In this document: positions 37,585 through 47,026 of the stretch, in pieces | Layout: every line of letters starts with the position of its first letter | Numbering within the stretch: the stretch's first letter is position 1 | DNA from: Spirosoma agri | GTDB lineage: Bacteria; Bacteroidota; Bacteroidia; Cytophagales; Spirosomataceae | Length of the DNA stretch: 64,000 nt | Assembly: GCF_010747415.1 (NCBI RefSeq) | Contig: NZ_JAAGNZ010000001.1 | Location: 2,976,001 to 3,040,000, forward strand | Direction of reading: 5' to 3' | The notes under the pieces: generated by a model | Told to the model about the DNA's origin: nothing | Seen by the model: only the letters and a program-made list of their open reading frames with translations | Database searches by the model: none | Position numbers and translations under genes: made by a program

Positions 37585-37756
37585 GTTCCTCGTACTTCAT
37601 CGGGTAAAAACTTACGCGGGGTTTTCTGGTTAGAGCCTGTATATGCTGGACGCTGGCTCGATCGTAAACGCGGGACAATAGCTCTGCGAAGTCAGGCCAT
37701 CGGTAAATCCAGTATCCAGTAACTACTAGCCAACATCCATTTAACAACAAAGACCG

Positions 37757-38098
37757 ATGAAAACGATACTCACAGCCGTTAGTATGTTCGTAGCCCTTGG
37801 CATCAGCCAGTCTACGCAGGCGCAATCAACGACGGGCGGAAAAAGTGGCGGCTCTACAGCCTCGACCGGTTCGGGCTACCTGACCGACGGGAAACGCCCG
37901 ACAACCAGCGACGCCAGCAGCATGACCATCGCCGACGAAGGAGCCTCCCGCGCTTATATGTACGTACCGCCAACGGCCCCCAAAAACCGGTCGGCCTCCC
38001 CCGATGGCTCGGGCAGTCCGAAGATGAAAAAACAAACCAGCCCGGATAGCACCGCGACCAAACCGCGTTCGGTCAAACCAAAACGAACCGGCAACTAG
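37757..38098 (+). CDS. Small secreted protein of unknown function
   Basis: The protein has 113 residues with a signal peptide (MKTILTAVSMFVALGISQ, probable cleavage after AQA near residue 22). The mature part is low-complexity, rich in Ser, Thr, Gly, Pro and Lys (GGKSGGSTASTGSG; KPRSVKPKRTGN at the end), with one more ordered stretch near SRAYMYVPPTAPKN. I do not recognise the family. It starts 222 bases from the divergent antitoxin gene, and its stop codon overlaps that of the DUF1501 gene on the other strand. The signal peptide makes a real gene likely. Confidence 0.65.
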   Translation: MKTILTAVSMFVALGISQSTQAQSTTGGKSGGSTASTGSGYLTDGKRPTTSDASSMTIADEGASRAYMYVPPTAPKNRSASPDGSGSPKMKKQTSPDSTATKPRSVKPKRTGN

Positions 38099-39531
38099 GC
38101 AAAAAGCGCCGGAACGGATTGCCCTTTTCCGTCGGGCGTAGTGTAGAAAGGGCGCTTCTCGATTTCATACTGGGTATCCGGCGCGATACCCAGCGCGTGG
38201 TAGATCGTCTGGTGGACCCCGTCGATACGCACGGGGTTCTCAATGGTTTTGCAGGGGCGTTCGTCGGCGGTCTTTCCGTAGACGAACCCTTTTTTCATGC
38301 CTCCGCCGAACAGGAGCATGGAACAGCCGTCGGTAAAATGCCGGTGCATCCCGTAAAATTTCGGATCAGACAGCACATCGGGTTGATCGACCTGTTCGAG
38401 CACTTTCGCGTCCGGACGACCTTCCACCATCATGTCCCGGCTGAATTCACTGGCCACCACGACCAGCGTCCGGTCCAGGTGACCCGTTTTGGCCAGATCC
38501 TTGATCAGCTGGGCGACGGGCCCATCAATCTCTTTTTTCATTTTTGCCAAACGCGAGTGGCCATTCTCGTGCGTATCCCACCCTTTGAACGGTTCGTATT
38601 CGGTCGTGACGCTAATGAACCGGGCTCCCTGTTCGGTCAGCCGACGGGCGAGTAGACAACCCAATCCAAAACGACCGGTATTGTACACGTCGTAACTGGC
38701 TTTCGGCTCAGTGCGTAAATTGAACGCCTTCGCTTCGGGCGAGTTCAGCAGTCGGTACGCCTGTTCCATCGATCGTTTCAGCGATTCTTTCTGATAATCA
38801 CTGCCGAACTCCCCTACCGGACTGCTACTAATGAGCTCGTTATAGAGCTGGTTCCGTCGCTCGAACCGGCGGGCGTCCATGCCAACCGGCGGCCGGACGC
38901 TATCCAGGCCCTGACTGGGATCGGGAATAAAGAACGGACCAAATTCATTCCCCAGAAAGCCGGCGGTATGAAACGCTTTCAACTCCTCGCCTTCGCCAAG
39001 GGTAAATCGCTGACCAATATCGACAAAAGCGGGAATGACCGGATTCTTCGGCCCTAATTCCTTGGCAATCCAGGCCCCGATGTGCGGAACGGCTACCGTT
39101 TGCGGGGGTTCGTAGCACGTATGCCAGTGGTACTGGTGCCGCGAATGCAGAATATGGCCCATGTCAGCCGCTACGTACGACCGGATCAGCGTGCCTTTGT
39201 CCATCACGCGCCCAATGGCCTGGAGTCCGTCCGAAAAGTGGATGCCATCCAGCACGGTAGGTACTGATTTGAACGTACTTAATACCCGATTACCTTCCAT
39301 TCCTTTCTGGAACGGGGTGTATTTTTTAGGATCGAACGTTTCCGTATGCGCCATACCGCCGGCCATCCAGAGCAAAATGACCGTATCCGCCGTTCCCCGC
39401 ATCGACGCCGACGTTGCCTCCCGGCGACAGCCCGACAACAGAGCCGGTATGGGCGCACCAGCCGCTAAAGCCGCCAGCGTGGCCGCGCTGGTTTTCTGCA
39501 TGAACTCCCTCCTATTCCACGTATGCTTCAT
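38095..39531 (-). CDS. DUF1501 family exported protein
   Basis: The protein has 478 residues. It starts MKHTWNRREFMQKTSAATLA, with a twin-arginine at 7-8 and a lipobox-like LLSGC ending at Cys35, so it is probably exported folded and lipid-anchored. The body is an alkaline-phosphatase/sulfatase-like fold used by DUF1501 proteins (ILLWMAGGMAHTETFDPKKY; TLVVVASEFSRDMMVEGRPD). DUF1501 genes typically sit next to PSD1/DUF1549/DUF1553 genes, as here, and are best known from Planctomycetes. Their activity is not established. It follows the PSD1 gene by 146 bases, separated by an intergenic repeat. Confidence 0.9.
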   Translation of the reverse strand: MKHTWNRREFMQKTSAATLAALAAGAPIPALLSGCRREATSASMRGTADTVILLWMAGGMAHTETFDPKKYTPFQKGMEGNRVLSTFKSVPTVLDGIHFSDGLQAIGRVMDKGTLIRSYVAADMGHILHSRHQYHWHTCYEPPQTVAVPHIGAWIAKELGPKNPVIPAFVDIGQRFTLGEGEELKAFHTAGFLGNEFGPFFIPDPSQGLDSVRPPVGMDARRFERRNQLYNELISSSPVGEFGSDYQKESLKRSMEQAYRLLNSPEAKAFNLRTEPKASYDVYNTGRFGLGCLLARRLTEQGARFISVTTEYEPFKGWDTHENGHSRLAKMKKEIDGPVAQLIKDLAKTGHLDRTLVVVASEFSRDMMVEGRPDAKVLEQVDQPDVLSDPKFYGMHRHFTDGCSMLLFGGGMKKGFVYGKTADERPCKTIENPVRIDGVHQTIYHALGIAPDTQYEIEKRPFYTTPDGKGQSVPALFA

Positions 39532-39545
39532 GATTCCGTTTTTTT

Positions 39546-39674
39546 CGAACGAGTGAAAGAGCGCAAGAGTGATTAAGTACAGCGTTTGTTTGTTCAGTCA
39601 ATCATCAGTGCTCCAATCGCTCGTTCACCCATATTCCCTAATCGCTCATTCACTCAATCACTCTTTCACTATTT
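39546..39674. repeat. Intergenic repeat of degenerate short motifs
   Basis: GAACGAGTGAAAGAGCGCAA (from 39547) on one side and CAATCGCTCGTTCACCC plus CTCATTCACTCAATCACTC on the other recombine the same short words as the repeats at 18911-19066 and 20286-20407. The two halves are partly reverse complementary (AAGAGTGATT at 39565-39574 with AATCACTCTT at 39656-39665). It lies between the PSD1 and DUF1501 genes. Confidence 0.7.
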
Positions 39675-39677
39675 TCC

Positions 39678-42056
39678 TCAATAAATCAACTGAAATTCGG
39701 GATGGAGGGTAATGGCCCAGACCAAGTCCTGGATACCCTCCGTTGTGGGCGTTTTGCCGACCAGCTGCCGGGCGATGGTAATTTCTTTCGGTAACGGTGC
39801 CCGCCCCAATGCCTGCCAGTACAATCGGTTGATGATCAGCTCCGACGACGGCTCCTTCTTTTTCCAGCGTTCGGCCCCCCGCTTCAGGGCTTCATTGAAG
39901 GTTGAGCCGTTGGTCAGTTCGAGCGCCTGTAGCAGGTTGGCCTGCGACGTGCGGCTGGTGCTAACCGTTTCCCGGTTCGGGCGACCCAGGGCAGTCAGGA
40001 ACGGATCGTTCTTGACCAGAGCGGCACGGGTGAAACGAATCGCCTTATGAATCGTTTTGGGTAACCGATCCACGATAGCGGTATCCTGGTAGATGGGCGC
40101 GAACGACAGACTGACCGCATCGGCAAACTGTTCGGCCGTGAGCCGACGCCGAACCATTCCATCAAATACGTACGTCGGTGTCGTCAGCAAACCCGCATCC
40201 TTTACCCCGACGGAGGGCAATTGATACGTCTTGGAAGTGAGAATGGCATACATCAGTTTTTTGAGATCATAGCCGTTCTTCACAAAATCAAACGCCAGCC
40301 AGTCCAGCAAGTCCTGACTCCAGGGCACATTGTCCATCGCGTCGACGGGTTCCACGATACCCCGGCCCATCAGCTGTGCCCAGATTCGATTGACCACCGT
40401 ACGATAGAGCCGCCCGTCTTTGGGTTGCACCAGGAAATCAGCCAGTTCACGAAGGCGCTGCTCCGTGGGTGCATCGACGCTGATCGTACCCAATTCCTTG
40501 AACAGCAGTCGACGCCCGGCCAGTTTACCCGTCGGCTTATCGCAGCGATTTATTTCTAACGTACTATCGGCAAAAACGTTGGCAAACGCATACGCGTCGT
40601 CCAGTTTCCAGTCGCTGATGAAGCTGTCGTGGCAGGAAGCACATTTGAGATTAAGCCCCAGCAACACCTGGGCCACGTTCTGAGCCGCCTGCATTTCGGT
40701 TCGCTGGCTGGCGTTGATCGTTCCGCGCCACTGAATGCCTTTGATAAAACCGGCGGATTGTTTCGACGGACTGATCAGCTCCCGCACGAACCAGTTGTAG
40801 GGCTTGTTGTTTTTCAGCGACTTATAGAGCCAGGTGGTCATATCCGCCCGTCCACCGGTCACGTAGCCCGTACCCGTATAATCATTCCGCAGCGCATCGT
40901 TCCAGAACGTAAGCCAGTGTTGGGCGTAGGCTTCGTTACGATCAAGCAACTGGCGGACCAGAATTTCCCGTTTATCGGGCCGGGAGTCGGCCATAAATGT
41001 CTGTATCGCCTTCGGGGACGGCAGCAACCCGACAACATCCAGATAGACCCGCCGAATGTACGTCCGGTCGTCTACGACGCCTTTCCAGGATACCTTGTTC
41101 GTCTGGAAATAAGCGGATACGAATCGATCGATGGGTTGGGTTATGTCGACCGTGGCCGGCGGAACGGCGGGTAAACGGGGTTCCAGCGCGGCCACACGAT
41201 AAAGGGGTTTGTCGGGCCCATCCGGCCAGGGAGCACCCTGTTTGATCCAGAACGAAAGCAAAGCCACTTCTTGTTCGCTCAGCCGTTTGCCTTTGGTTGG
41301 CATCACTTCTTTATCCCCGGTCGGCAGCGTAATCCGGCGAATGAGTTCGCTGGCCTCCGGATACCCGGCGGTCAGAATGGCCCCGTGCTTCCCTCCTTTC
41401 AGCACCAGCTCCTTGTTGTCCAACCGGAGATTGCCCTTAGTTTTGGTTGCACTGTGGCAACTGTAGCAATTATGCGCCAGAATCGACCGGACCTCCACGG
41501 TCAATTCCTCCACCTGCTTATCTGTCAGCGGCCCATCCATTCGGGCAAACGCAACCGACGTTTCTCCGGTTGACGGTGCACCCGATCCTTTGTTTCCCGG
41601 CAGAACGCTGGTCAGGTAGTCGTCGCCGTGGGTCAGCCTGGCTCCGTAATGGCCCGCCAGACTAACACCTGCCACCGTACCAATCAACAGGCTCCGGTAA
41701 AGAACAATGTGTCCGGAACGAAGCGCGGCTAGTGTGCAACCCGCCAGCAGCACCGTGGCCAGCCCCGACCATTGATGGATCGTTACGGTCGCTCCGCCAT
41801 AGTCTTCCTGATTGACCAGCAGCAGCCCCAGACTGGCGGCCAGTACCGAACTGATCGTCCCGATCCAGACCAGAGCGGTTATTCCCGAACGCCAGTCCGC
41901 CGACTTCCGATACCAATCGATTCCCTCCAGAACCAGGGCGACACAAAGTAGGGCAACCGGAAAATGAACGAGCAACGGGTGTAACCGACCCAGAAACTGC
42001 CAAAGCCAAAACGACGCGGCCAACGGGAAACTAAGCACGTGCGGAAGAATTGCCAT
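39678..42056 (-). CDS. PSD1/DUF1549/DUF1553 protein with membrane domain and cytochrome c motif
   Basis: The protein has 792 residues. Residues 1-140 hold about four transmembrane helices (DUF2231-like; RLHPLLVHFPVALLCVALVL). A planctomycete-type cytochrome domain follows with the haem-binding C197-Y-S-C200-H201 (NCYSCHSATKTKGNLRLDNK). DUF1549 and DUF1553 then occupy about 300-790 and carry a second CxxCH (LKCASCHDSFISDWKLDDAY). Such proteins pair with DUF1501 proteins; the pair is thought to act in polysaccharide or sugar oxidation at the cell surface, but no reaction is proven. It lies upstream of DUF1501 on the same strand. Confidence 0.92.
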   Translation of the reverse strand: MAILPHVLSFPLAASFWLWQFLGRLHPLLVHFPVALLCVALVLEGIDWYRKSADWRSGITALVWIGTISSVLAASLGLLLVNQEDYGGATVTIHQWSGLATVLLAGCTLAALRSGHIVLYRSLLIGTVAGVSLAGHYGARLTHGDDYLTSVLPGNKGSGAPSTGETSVAFARMDGPLTDKQVEELTVEVRSILAHNCYSCHSATKTKGNLRLDNKELVLKGGKHGAILTAGYPEASELIRRITLPTGDKEVMPTKGKRLSEQEVALLSFWIKQGAPWPDGPDKPLYRVAALEPRLPAVPPATVDITQPIDRFVSAYFQTNKVSWKGVVDDRTYIRRVYLDVVGLLPSPKAIQTFMADSRPDKREILVRQLLDRNEAYAQHWLTFWNDALRNDYTGTGYVTGGRADMTTWLYKSLKNNKPYNWFVRELISPSKQSAGFIKGIQWRGTINASQRTEMQAAQNVAQVLLGLNLKCASCHDSFISDWKLDDAYAFANVFADSTLEINRCDKPTGKLAGRRLLFKELGTISVDAPTEQRLRELADFLVQPKDGRLYRTVVNRIWAQLMGRGIVEPVDAMDNVPWSQDLLDWLAFDFVKNGYDLKKLMYAILTSKTYQLPSVGVKDAGLLTTPTYVFDGMVRRRLTAEQFADAVSLSFAPIYQDTAIVDRLPKTIHKAIRFTRAALVKNDPFLTALGRPNRETVSTSRTSQANLLQALELTNGSTFNEALKRGAERWKKKEPSSELIINRLYWQALGRAPLPKEITIARQLVGKTPTTEGIQDLVWAITLHPEFQLIY

Positions 42057-42176
42057 ACGCTAATCAGGGAATTCGCTTACCCTTCCAAAAGACACGTTTC
42101 CCGCCCGTTCTACTATAGTGTACTGATAGCCAGACCATCAGGATCGTTTTGACTAACCCGAGCTTCGCGAATCAGC

Positions 42177-42243
42177 AAATAATACCAAGTAGTATTTTTT
42201 TGATCTTTTTGTATAATCAATAAAATACTACTTGGTATTATTT
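42177..42243. repeat. Perfect 22-bp inverted repeat
   Basis: Arms 42177-42198 and 42222-42243 are exact reverse complements over 22 bp (core ATACCAAGTAGTATT) around an AT-rich 23-base loop. It lies between two same-strand genes, 28 bases from a separate terminator. Confidence 0.85.
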
Positions 42244-42270
42244 TAAATTTCAGACTTGATAAAACGTTTT

Positions 42271-42310
42271 AACAAAAAGGCCCGCTAGTAATCTAGCGGG
42301 CCTTTTTGTT
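42271..42310. terminator. Bidirectional intrinsic terminator
   Basis: Arms 42271-42288 and 42293-42310 pair perfectly over 18 bp, loop TAAT, with AACAAAAAGG and CCTTTTTGTT at the two ends. It ends the minus-strand Gfo/Idh/MocA gene, whose stop is at 42337. Confidence 0.9.
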
Positions 42311-42336
42311 GAAACGTATGGCTTATGCGGGCTTAC

Positions 42337-43680
42337 CTAAAGCTTAGGCTCCCAGCCTTTCTCATAGTCGCGTCCCCACAGCTTCATTGCTTCTTTGTCC
42401 TGGATATGGCCATTCTTGGCATCGACGGCAAATGACTTATTCGTCCGGTACGCAATGTTGGCCAGGTGGCAGAGCAGCGTACTGCGAGCGCCTTCTTCAA
42501 TGGTCGAGTTTTGTTTTTCTTTTCCCCGGATAGCCTCGAAGAAATTCTGGATATGCCGAGTCGTCATGTCTCCTCCCCCACCGAGCGCCGTTCCACCTTC
42601 AGAGCCAGTCGACTTGCTGTCTTTGATGACCTTGCCATCGCGGTTGAATAATTTATACCCACCCCGATCAACGTAAACCGTACCGTTGGTTCCGTAAATA
42701 ATCGTACCCCGATCGCTGCCGTAGGTTTTATGCCCGTTCCGGCTTTTGCCATCCCACTTGATGATTTTATCGCCGGGGAAACGGAAGGTGGCATCCATCG
42801 TATCATAGACGGCCCAGCCATCTTCGGGGAAATACCGCTTGGCCGCTTCGACCGTTACATACTCCGGAAATTCGACCTGCAGGGCCCAGCGCGCTACGTC
42901 CAGTTCGTGGGTCGCGTTGTTGCCACTTTCTGCCGTGCCGTAGAGCCAGCCGTACCAATGCCAGTTGTAATCCCAGGTGTCGTGGGTATAGGCCGTGCGG
43001 GGAGCGGGGCCCTGAAACAGATCCCAATCCAGTCCGTCAGGAACGGGCGCTTTCTTCGGGATGGGCACCTCCCCCCGGCTGTTGGCATAGAACGCAACGG
43101 CTTTGAACGCCTTACCGATCACGCCGTTATGAATCTGGTTGATGATGTCGATGGATTCGAGGGCCGACCGCTGCTGGTTCCCCATCTGAACGACCTTATT
43201 GTATTTCTTCTGGAATTCGACCAGCAGTTCGCCCTCGCGCGGATTCTGGCTACAGGGTTTTTCGACGTATACGTGCTTGCCCCCCTGCACCGCCATCCAG
43301 GTTCCCGGTGCATGCCAGTGGTCGGGGGTAGCGTTGATGAGCACATCCACATTTTTATCGGCGATGACCTTGCGGATATCGTTTTCGAGCTTTGGCTTGT
43401 AGTCAATGTGCTTCGAGAATTTTTGAAGCGCCGACTCCCGCTGTTTCTGCATCACGTCGCAGAGGTATACCAGCTCGACGTTGCTGTTCTTTTTTGAGAT
43501 CGGTTCGTAATAGGCTTCCAGTCGCCGACCCAATCCGGCGATGGCGACGTTCAACCGTTCGTTGGCCCCGATTATTTTGGCGTAACTTTTCGCTGACATC
43601 CCCGTAGCCAGTCCCCCAACCGTCAGACCGGCAGTACTCAGGGCCGCTTTTTTAATAAACTCTCTTCGTGAATTTTCCAT
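42337..43680 (-). CDS. Gfo/Idh/MocA family oxidoreductase, Tat-exported
   Basis: The protein has 447 residues. The start MENSRREFIKKAALSTAGLT is a twin-arginine signal. The NAD(P)-binding Rossmann part has NVAIAGLGRRLEAYYEP and the EKP motif in GKHVYVEKPCSQNPREGE; the C-terminal part carries the substrate-side sheet (NWHWYGWLYGTAESGNNATH). Such exported members act on sugars or sugar alcohols in the periplasm, with bound cofactor. The epimerase-like gene ends 84 bases upstream on the same strand, so the two probably form one unit. The PSD1 gene beyond the terminator may belong to the same pathway. Confidence 0.92.
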   Translation of the reverse strand: MENSRREFIKKAALSTAGLTVGGLATGMSAKSYAKIIGANERLNVAIAGLGRRLEAYYEPISKKNSNVELVYLCDVMQKQRESALQKFSKHIDYKPKLENDIRKVIADKNVDVLINATPDHWHAPGTWMAVQGGKHVYVEKPCSQNPREGELLVEFQKKYNKVVQMGNQQRSALESIDIINQIHNGVIGKAFKAVAFYANSRGEVPIPKKAPVPDGLDWDLFQGPAPRTAYTHDTWDYNWHWYGWLYGTAESGNNATHELDVARWALQVEFPEYVTVEAAKRYFPEDGWAVYDTMDATFRFPGDKIIKWDGKSRNGHKTYGSDRGTIIYGTNGTVYVDRGGYKLFNRDGKVIKDSKSTGSEGGTALGGGGDMTTRHIQNFFEAIRGKEKQNSTIEEGARSTLLCHLANIAYRTNKSFAVDAKNGHIQDKEAMKLWGRDYEKGWEPKL

Positions 43681-43764
43681 CGTTTTCAGATTGATTCATT
43701 GGTTTACTGGTACTCATGCGCCGGGAGCGCTATCCCGAACGACCCGATTACCGACGCTACCCAA

Positions 43765-44625
43765 TCAGGATTTCCGTTTGCGGGTGGCATCACAAACGCC
43801 TTTGAAATAACCGACCGATTCGGCAATACCCGCCAGCGGATCTTTCATGTCTTTTTCGTACTCCAGGCTACAGCTTCCGTCATACTTCACTTTACGAAGC
43901 ATATCCACGAAGGCGGGAATGTCGATAACGCCCCGACCCAGTTCGCAGGTCTTTCCTTCTTTGGTAGCCGCCGTAACATTCTTGAGGTGAATATCGAAAA
44001 TGCGTTTGGCGTAGGTTTGCAGATCCGCAACCGGATCATCGCCATTGCGCCGGTCGTGGCCCATGTCGAAGCAGAAACCAATGCGGGGGTCCAGGTCTTT
44101 GATCGCATTATGGATGGAAATCGCATTGGGGTACAGCGCGATATCAGGACCGTGGTTATGGATAGCGAACCGAAAATCATATTCCTTCACCTTCTTATCC
44201 ACGTAGGGCAACAGCTCCGTGTTCGGCACCCCGATGATCAGTTTTACCCCAACCCGTTTGGCATACGCGAAGGCATTATCGACTTCCTGCGTTGTTTTCA
44301 TGTAGATGGGCCCAACGGCATAGCCCGTAACGCCCGACTGGGCCAGTTTTTCGTGAAAGGCGGTGATCTGTTCGGGCGTACTCGCCAGCGGCAGATGAAA
44401 ATCCTTGATACACAGGTAGTGTACATCGGTTTTCTTCATCATCTCAAGTGCCTGTTCCAGGTTGAAGTGCACGAAGGAATACCCGGCCATACCCAGCTTA
44501 AAGAGATCACCGCCCGGTGCGGTGCTGGTTTCGGGCGTCTTCGTCGAGGCTATGGCAACCGGCCCTATCGTGGCCAGTGCGGCACTTCCTCCGGCACTTT
44601 TTAAAAACGATCGTCGTGTCGTCAT
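43765..44625 (-). CDS. Sugar phosphate isomerase/epimerase-like TIM-barrel protein, Tat-exported
   Basis: The protein has 286 residues. MTTRRSFLKSAGGSAALATI is a twin-arginine signal. The remainder is the xylose-isomerase-like TIM barrel (AP endonuclease 2 superfamily): KLIIGVPNTELLPYVDKKVK, FAIHNHGPDIALYPN, IGFCFDMGHDRRNGDDPV and SCSLEYEKDMKDPLAGI give the metal ligands in order (His, Asp/His and Glu). It should isomerise or epimerise a sugar or sugar acid in the periplasm. It is upstream of the Gfo/Idh/MocA gene, a pairing common in Bacteroidota. Confidence 0.9.
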   Translation of the reverse strand: MTTRRSFLKSAGGSAALATIGPVAIASTKTPETSTAPGGDLFKLGMAGYSFVHFNLEQALEMMKKTDVHYLCIKDFHLPLASTPEQITAFHEKLAQSGVTGYAVGPIYMKTTQEVDNAFAYAKRVGVKLIIGVPNTELLPYVDKKVKEYDFRFAIHNHGPDIALYPNAISIHNAIKDLDPRIGFCFDMGHDRRNGDDPVADLQTYAKRIFDIHLKNVTAATKEGKTCELGRGVIDIPAFVDMLRKVKYDGSCSLEYEKDMKDPLAGIAESVGYFKGVCDATRKRKS

Positions 44626-44733
44626 TGATACTGACTGGTAAGTTTTGTGGCTATCCAGCTAGTGTAAGGCGATTTTGTCCCGTTTTTACTCCTGATACGA
44701 TGATCTTGGCGAAAGGAACACCGAAGGAGTGAT

Positions 44734-44803
44734 CATTTACGATTCGTTAGCGAGCGATTGTAGGCCCAAGTCGAGAAAACAGCCGCTAACGAATCGGTAA
44801 ATG
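44734..44803. repeat. Near-perfect 19/20-bp inverted repeat
   Basis: Bases 44734-44752 and 44784-44803 are reverse complements apart from one extra G, with a 31-base loop. It lies between the epimerase start and the dnaK terminator. No T run follows either arm. Confidence 0.8.
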
Positions 44804-44814
44804 CATCAAAACCA

Positions 44815-44846
44815 AAAAGCCCCCGCTATTGCTGGCGGGGGCTTTT
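44815..44846 (-). terminator. Intrinsic terminator of dnaK
   Basis: AAAAGCCCCCGC (44815-44826) and GCGGGGGCTTTT (44835-44846) pair perfectly over 12 bp around an 8-base loop. It lies 40 bases past the dnaK stop, and T runs are present on both strands. Confidence 0.9.
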
Positions 44847-44886
44847 ATACAATCAAGGAAATCAGACGAATCCGATCAATCCCGGT

Positions 44887-46812
44887 TTATTTCACTTCTT
44901 CGTACGGAACGTCCGAAACGTTGTCGCCGGCTGGCTGGCCCTGATTACCAGGATTGGCGTTTCCGCCGTCGAAGCCAGCTCCGTCCGTTGGACCACCCGC
45001 GCCGTTGGTCGCGTTGTAAAGATCCGTCGATGCCGTAGCCCAGGCGCCGTTCAGTTTTTCCAGAGCCGCATCAATGGCCGCCAGATCGCGGGAACCGTGT
45101 GCGGTACGGAGTTCGGCCAGTGCACCTTCGATGGCGGTTTTGTTCGGCTCCGTCAGTTTATCACCGTACTCCTTCAATTGCTTCTCGGTCTGGAACACCA
45201 TCGAGTCGGCCTGGTTGACTTTCTCGATCGTTTCACGCTCCAGTTTATCGGCAGCTTCGTTGGCTTTGGCTTCTTCGCGCATCCGGGTGATTTCAGCGTC
45301 GGTCAAGCCGCTCGATGCTTCAATCCGGATCTTCTGCTCTTTACCCGTACCTTTATCTTTAGCCGTTACGTGCAGGATACCGTTGGCATCGACGTCGAAG
45401 GTCACCTCGATCTGAGGAACACCACGCGGTGCCGGTGGAATGTCGGACAGGATAAACCGGCCCAATTGACGGTTCTGAGCTGCCATTGGCCGCTCACCCT
45501 GCAAAATGTTGATCTCTACGCTTGGCTGATTGTCCGACGCGGTCGAGTAGGTTTCAACTTTTTTGCTCGGAATCGTTGTGTTGGCATCCACCATTTTGGT
45601 GAATACACCGCCCATGGTTTCAATACCCAGCGACAGCGGGATAACGTCGAGCAGCAACACATCTTTCACTTCACCGGTCAAGACACCACCCTGAATCGCA
45701 GCACCAATGGCTACCGCTTCGTCGGGGTTAACGGCTTTCGACGGTTTTTTACCGAACAGTTTTTCCACTTCTTCCTGCACTTTCGGAATCCGGGTCGACC
45801 CACCCACCAGAATCACTTCATCGATCTGGCTGGCCGAGAGGCCCGAGTTTTTCAACGCCCGACGGCAGGGTTCGAGGCTCCGCTGAACCAGCGAATCGGC
45901 TAACTGCTCGAATTTCGCCCGGCTCAGTGTCCGCACAAGGTGTTTCGGAATACCGTTTACCGGCATGATATAAGGCAGGTTGATCTCCGTCGAGTTAGAG
46001 CTCGATAGTTCAACTTTTGCTTTTTCCGCGGCTTCTTTCAACCGTTGCAGGGCCATTGGGTCCTGACGAAGATCGATGGCTTCGTCTTTTTTGAACTCGT
46101 CGGCGAGCCAGTCGATAATGACCTGATCGAAGTCGTCACCGCCCAGGTGGGTATCCCCATCGGTCGATTTTACTTCAAATACGCCGTCACCGAGTTCCAG
46201 GATCGAAATATCGAACGTACCGCCACCCAGGTCAAATACGGCAATTTTCTGATCGTGATTCGTTTTGTCCAGCCCGTACGCCAGTGCGGCTGCGGTTGGT
46301 TCGTTGATGATCCGTTTCACGTCGAGACCGGCAATCTGACCCGCTTCTTTGGTGGCCTGACGCTCAGCATCGTTAAAATAGGCCGGAACCGTGATAACGG
46401 CTTCGGTTACGGTCTGACCCAGGTAATCTTCAGCCGTCTGCTTCATTTTCTGCAGAATCAGAGCCGAAAGCTCCTGGGGTGTATATTGACGGTCGCCGAT
46501 GCGAACGCGTGGCGTTCCGTTAGGGCCGTTTTCAACGTCGTACGCAACGTTCTTGGTTTCGTTGGTTACCTCATTATAGCGTTTACCCATGAAACGCTTG
46601 ATCGAGGAAATCGTATTTTTCGGGTTGGTGATCGCCTGACGTTTGGCTGGTGCACCAACTTTACGCTCGCCGTTGCCGTTGTCCATAAACGCGACGACCG
46701 ACGGCGTTGTCCGTGCTCCTTCCGAGTTAGGAATCACGACCGGCTCGTTACCTTCCATCACGGCCACACACGAGTTGGTGGTGCCTAAGTCAATACCAAT
46801 AATCTTTCCCAT
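44887..46812 (-). CDS. dnaK: Chaperone protein DnaK (Hsp70)
   Basis: The protein has 641 residues. The nucleotide-binding domain begins [20 protein letters not shown] and contains the phosphate-binding loops [19 protein letters not shown] and [20 protein letters not shown]. The substrate-binding domain begins near 390 ([20 protein letters not shown]), and the C-terminal tail ends in DVPYEEVK after a Gly/Asn-rich linker, as in other DnaK. It refolds and protects proteins with DnaJ and GrpE, neither of which is in the window. No CIRCE element is seen; instead TGTCAG-type boxes lie upstream. It is transcribed alone and ends with a strong terminator. Confidence 0.98.
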   Translation of the reverse strand: MGKIIGIDLGTTNSCVAVMEGNEPVVIPNSEGARTTPSVVAFMDNGNGERKVGAPAKRQAITNPKNTISSIKRFMGKRYNEVTNETKNVAYDVENGPNGTPRVRIGDRQYTPQELSALILQKMKQTAEDYLGQTVTEAVITVPAYFNDAERQATKEAGQIAGLDVKRIINEPTAAALAYGLDKTNHDQKIAVFDLGGGTFDISILELGDGVFEVKSTDGDTHLGGDDFDQVIIDWLADEFKKDEAIDLRQDPMALQRLKEAAEKAKVELSSSNSTEINLPYIMPVNGIPKHLVRTLSRAKFEQLADSLVQRSLEPCRRALKNSGLSASQIDEVILVGGSTRIPKVQEEVEKLFGKKPSKAVNPDEAVAIGAAIQGGVLTGEVKDVLLLDVIPLSLGIETMGGVFTKMVDANTTIPSKKVETYSTASDNQPSVEINILQGERPMAAQNRQLGRFILSDIPPAPRGVPQIEVTFDVDANGILHVTAKDKGTGKEQKIRIEASSGLTDAEITRMREEAKANEAADKLERETIEKVNQADSMVFQTEKQLKEYGDKLTEPNKTAIEGALAELRTAHGSRDLAAIDAALEKLNGAWATASTDLYNATNGAGGPTDGAGFDGGNANPGNQGQPAGDNVSDVPYEEVK

Positions 46813-46860
46813 GTTATATAGTCAATTGTGAGTTTAGCGTCTTCTTGCTGTACATATAGA

Positions 46861-46998
46861 CTGACAGACATGTCCTATCTAACAATACAAATGCCAGCCG
46901 CATCAACTTGTTCGTTTTGCTGTCAGATTGTCAGAGTAAGTCGACCAGATGGGCCATAATGACGTTCAGATCGCTCGTTACCGGGCAAACTCTGACAG
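46861..46998 (-). promoter_or_regulatory. Repeated TGTCAG/CTGACA boxes upstream of dnaK
   Basis: CTGACAGACATGTC lies at 46861-46874, the direct repeat TGTCAG-AT-TGTCAG at 46921-46934, and CTGACAG at 46992-46998. Five copies of one hexamer (either strand) in 140 bases, all within 190 bases of the dnaK start, suggest a stress-related operator or alternative sigma target. No known site is asserted. Confidence 0.45.
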
Positions 46999-47026
46999 TA
47001 CGTACACGACAAACCAGGGCATCCGT

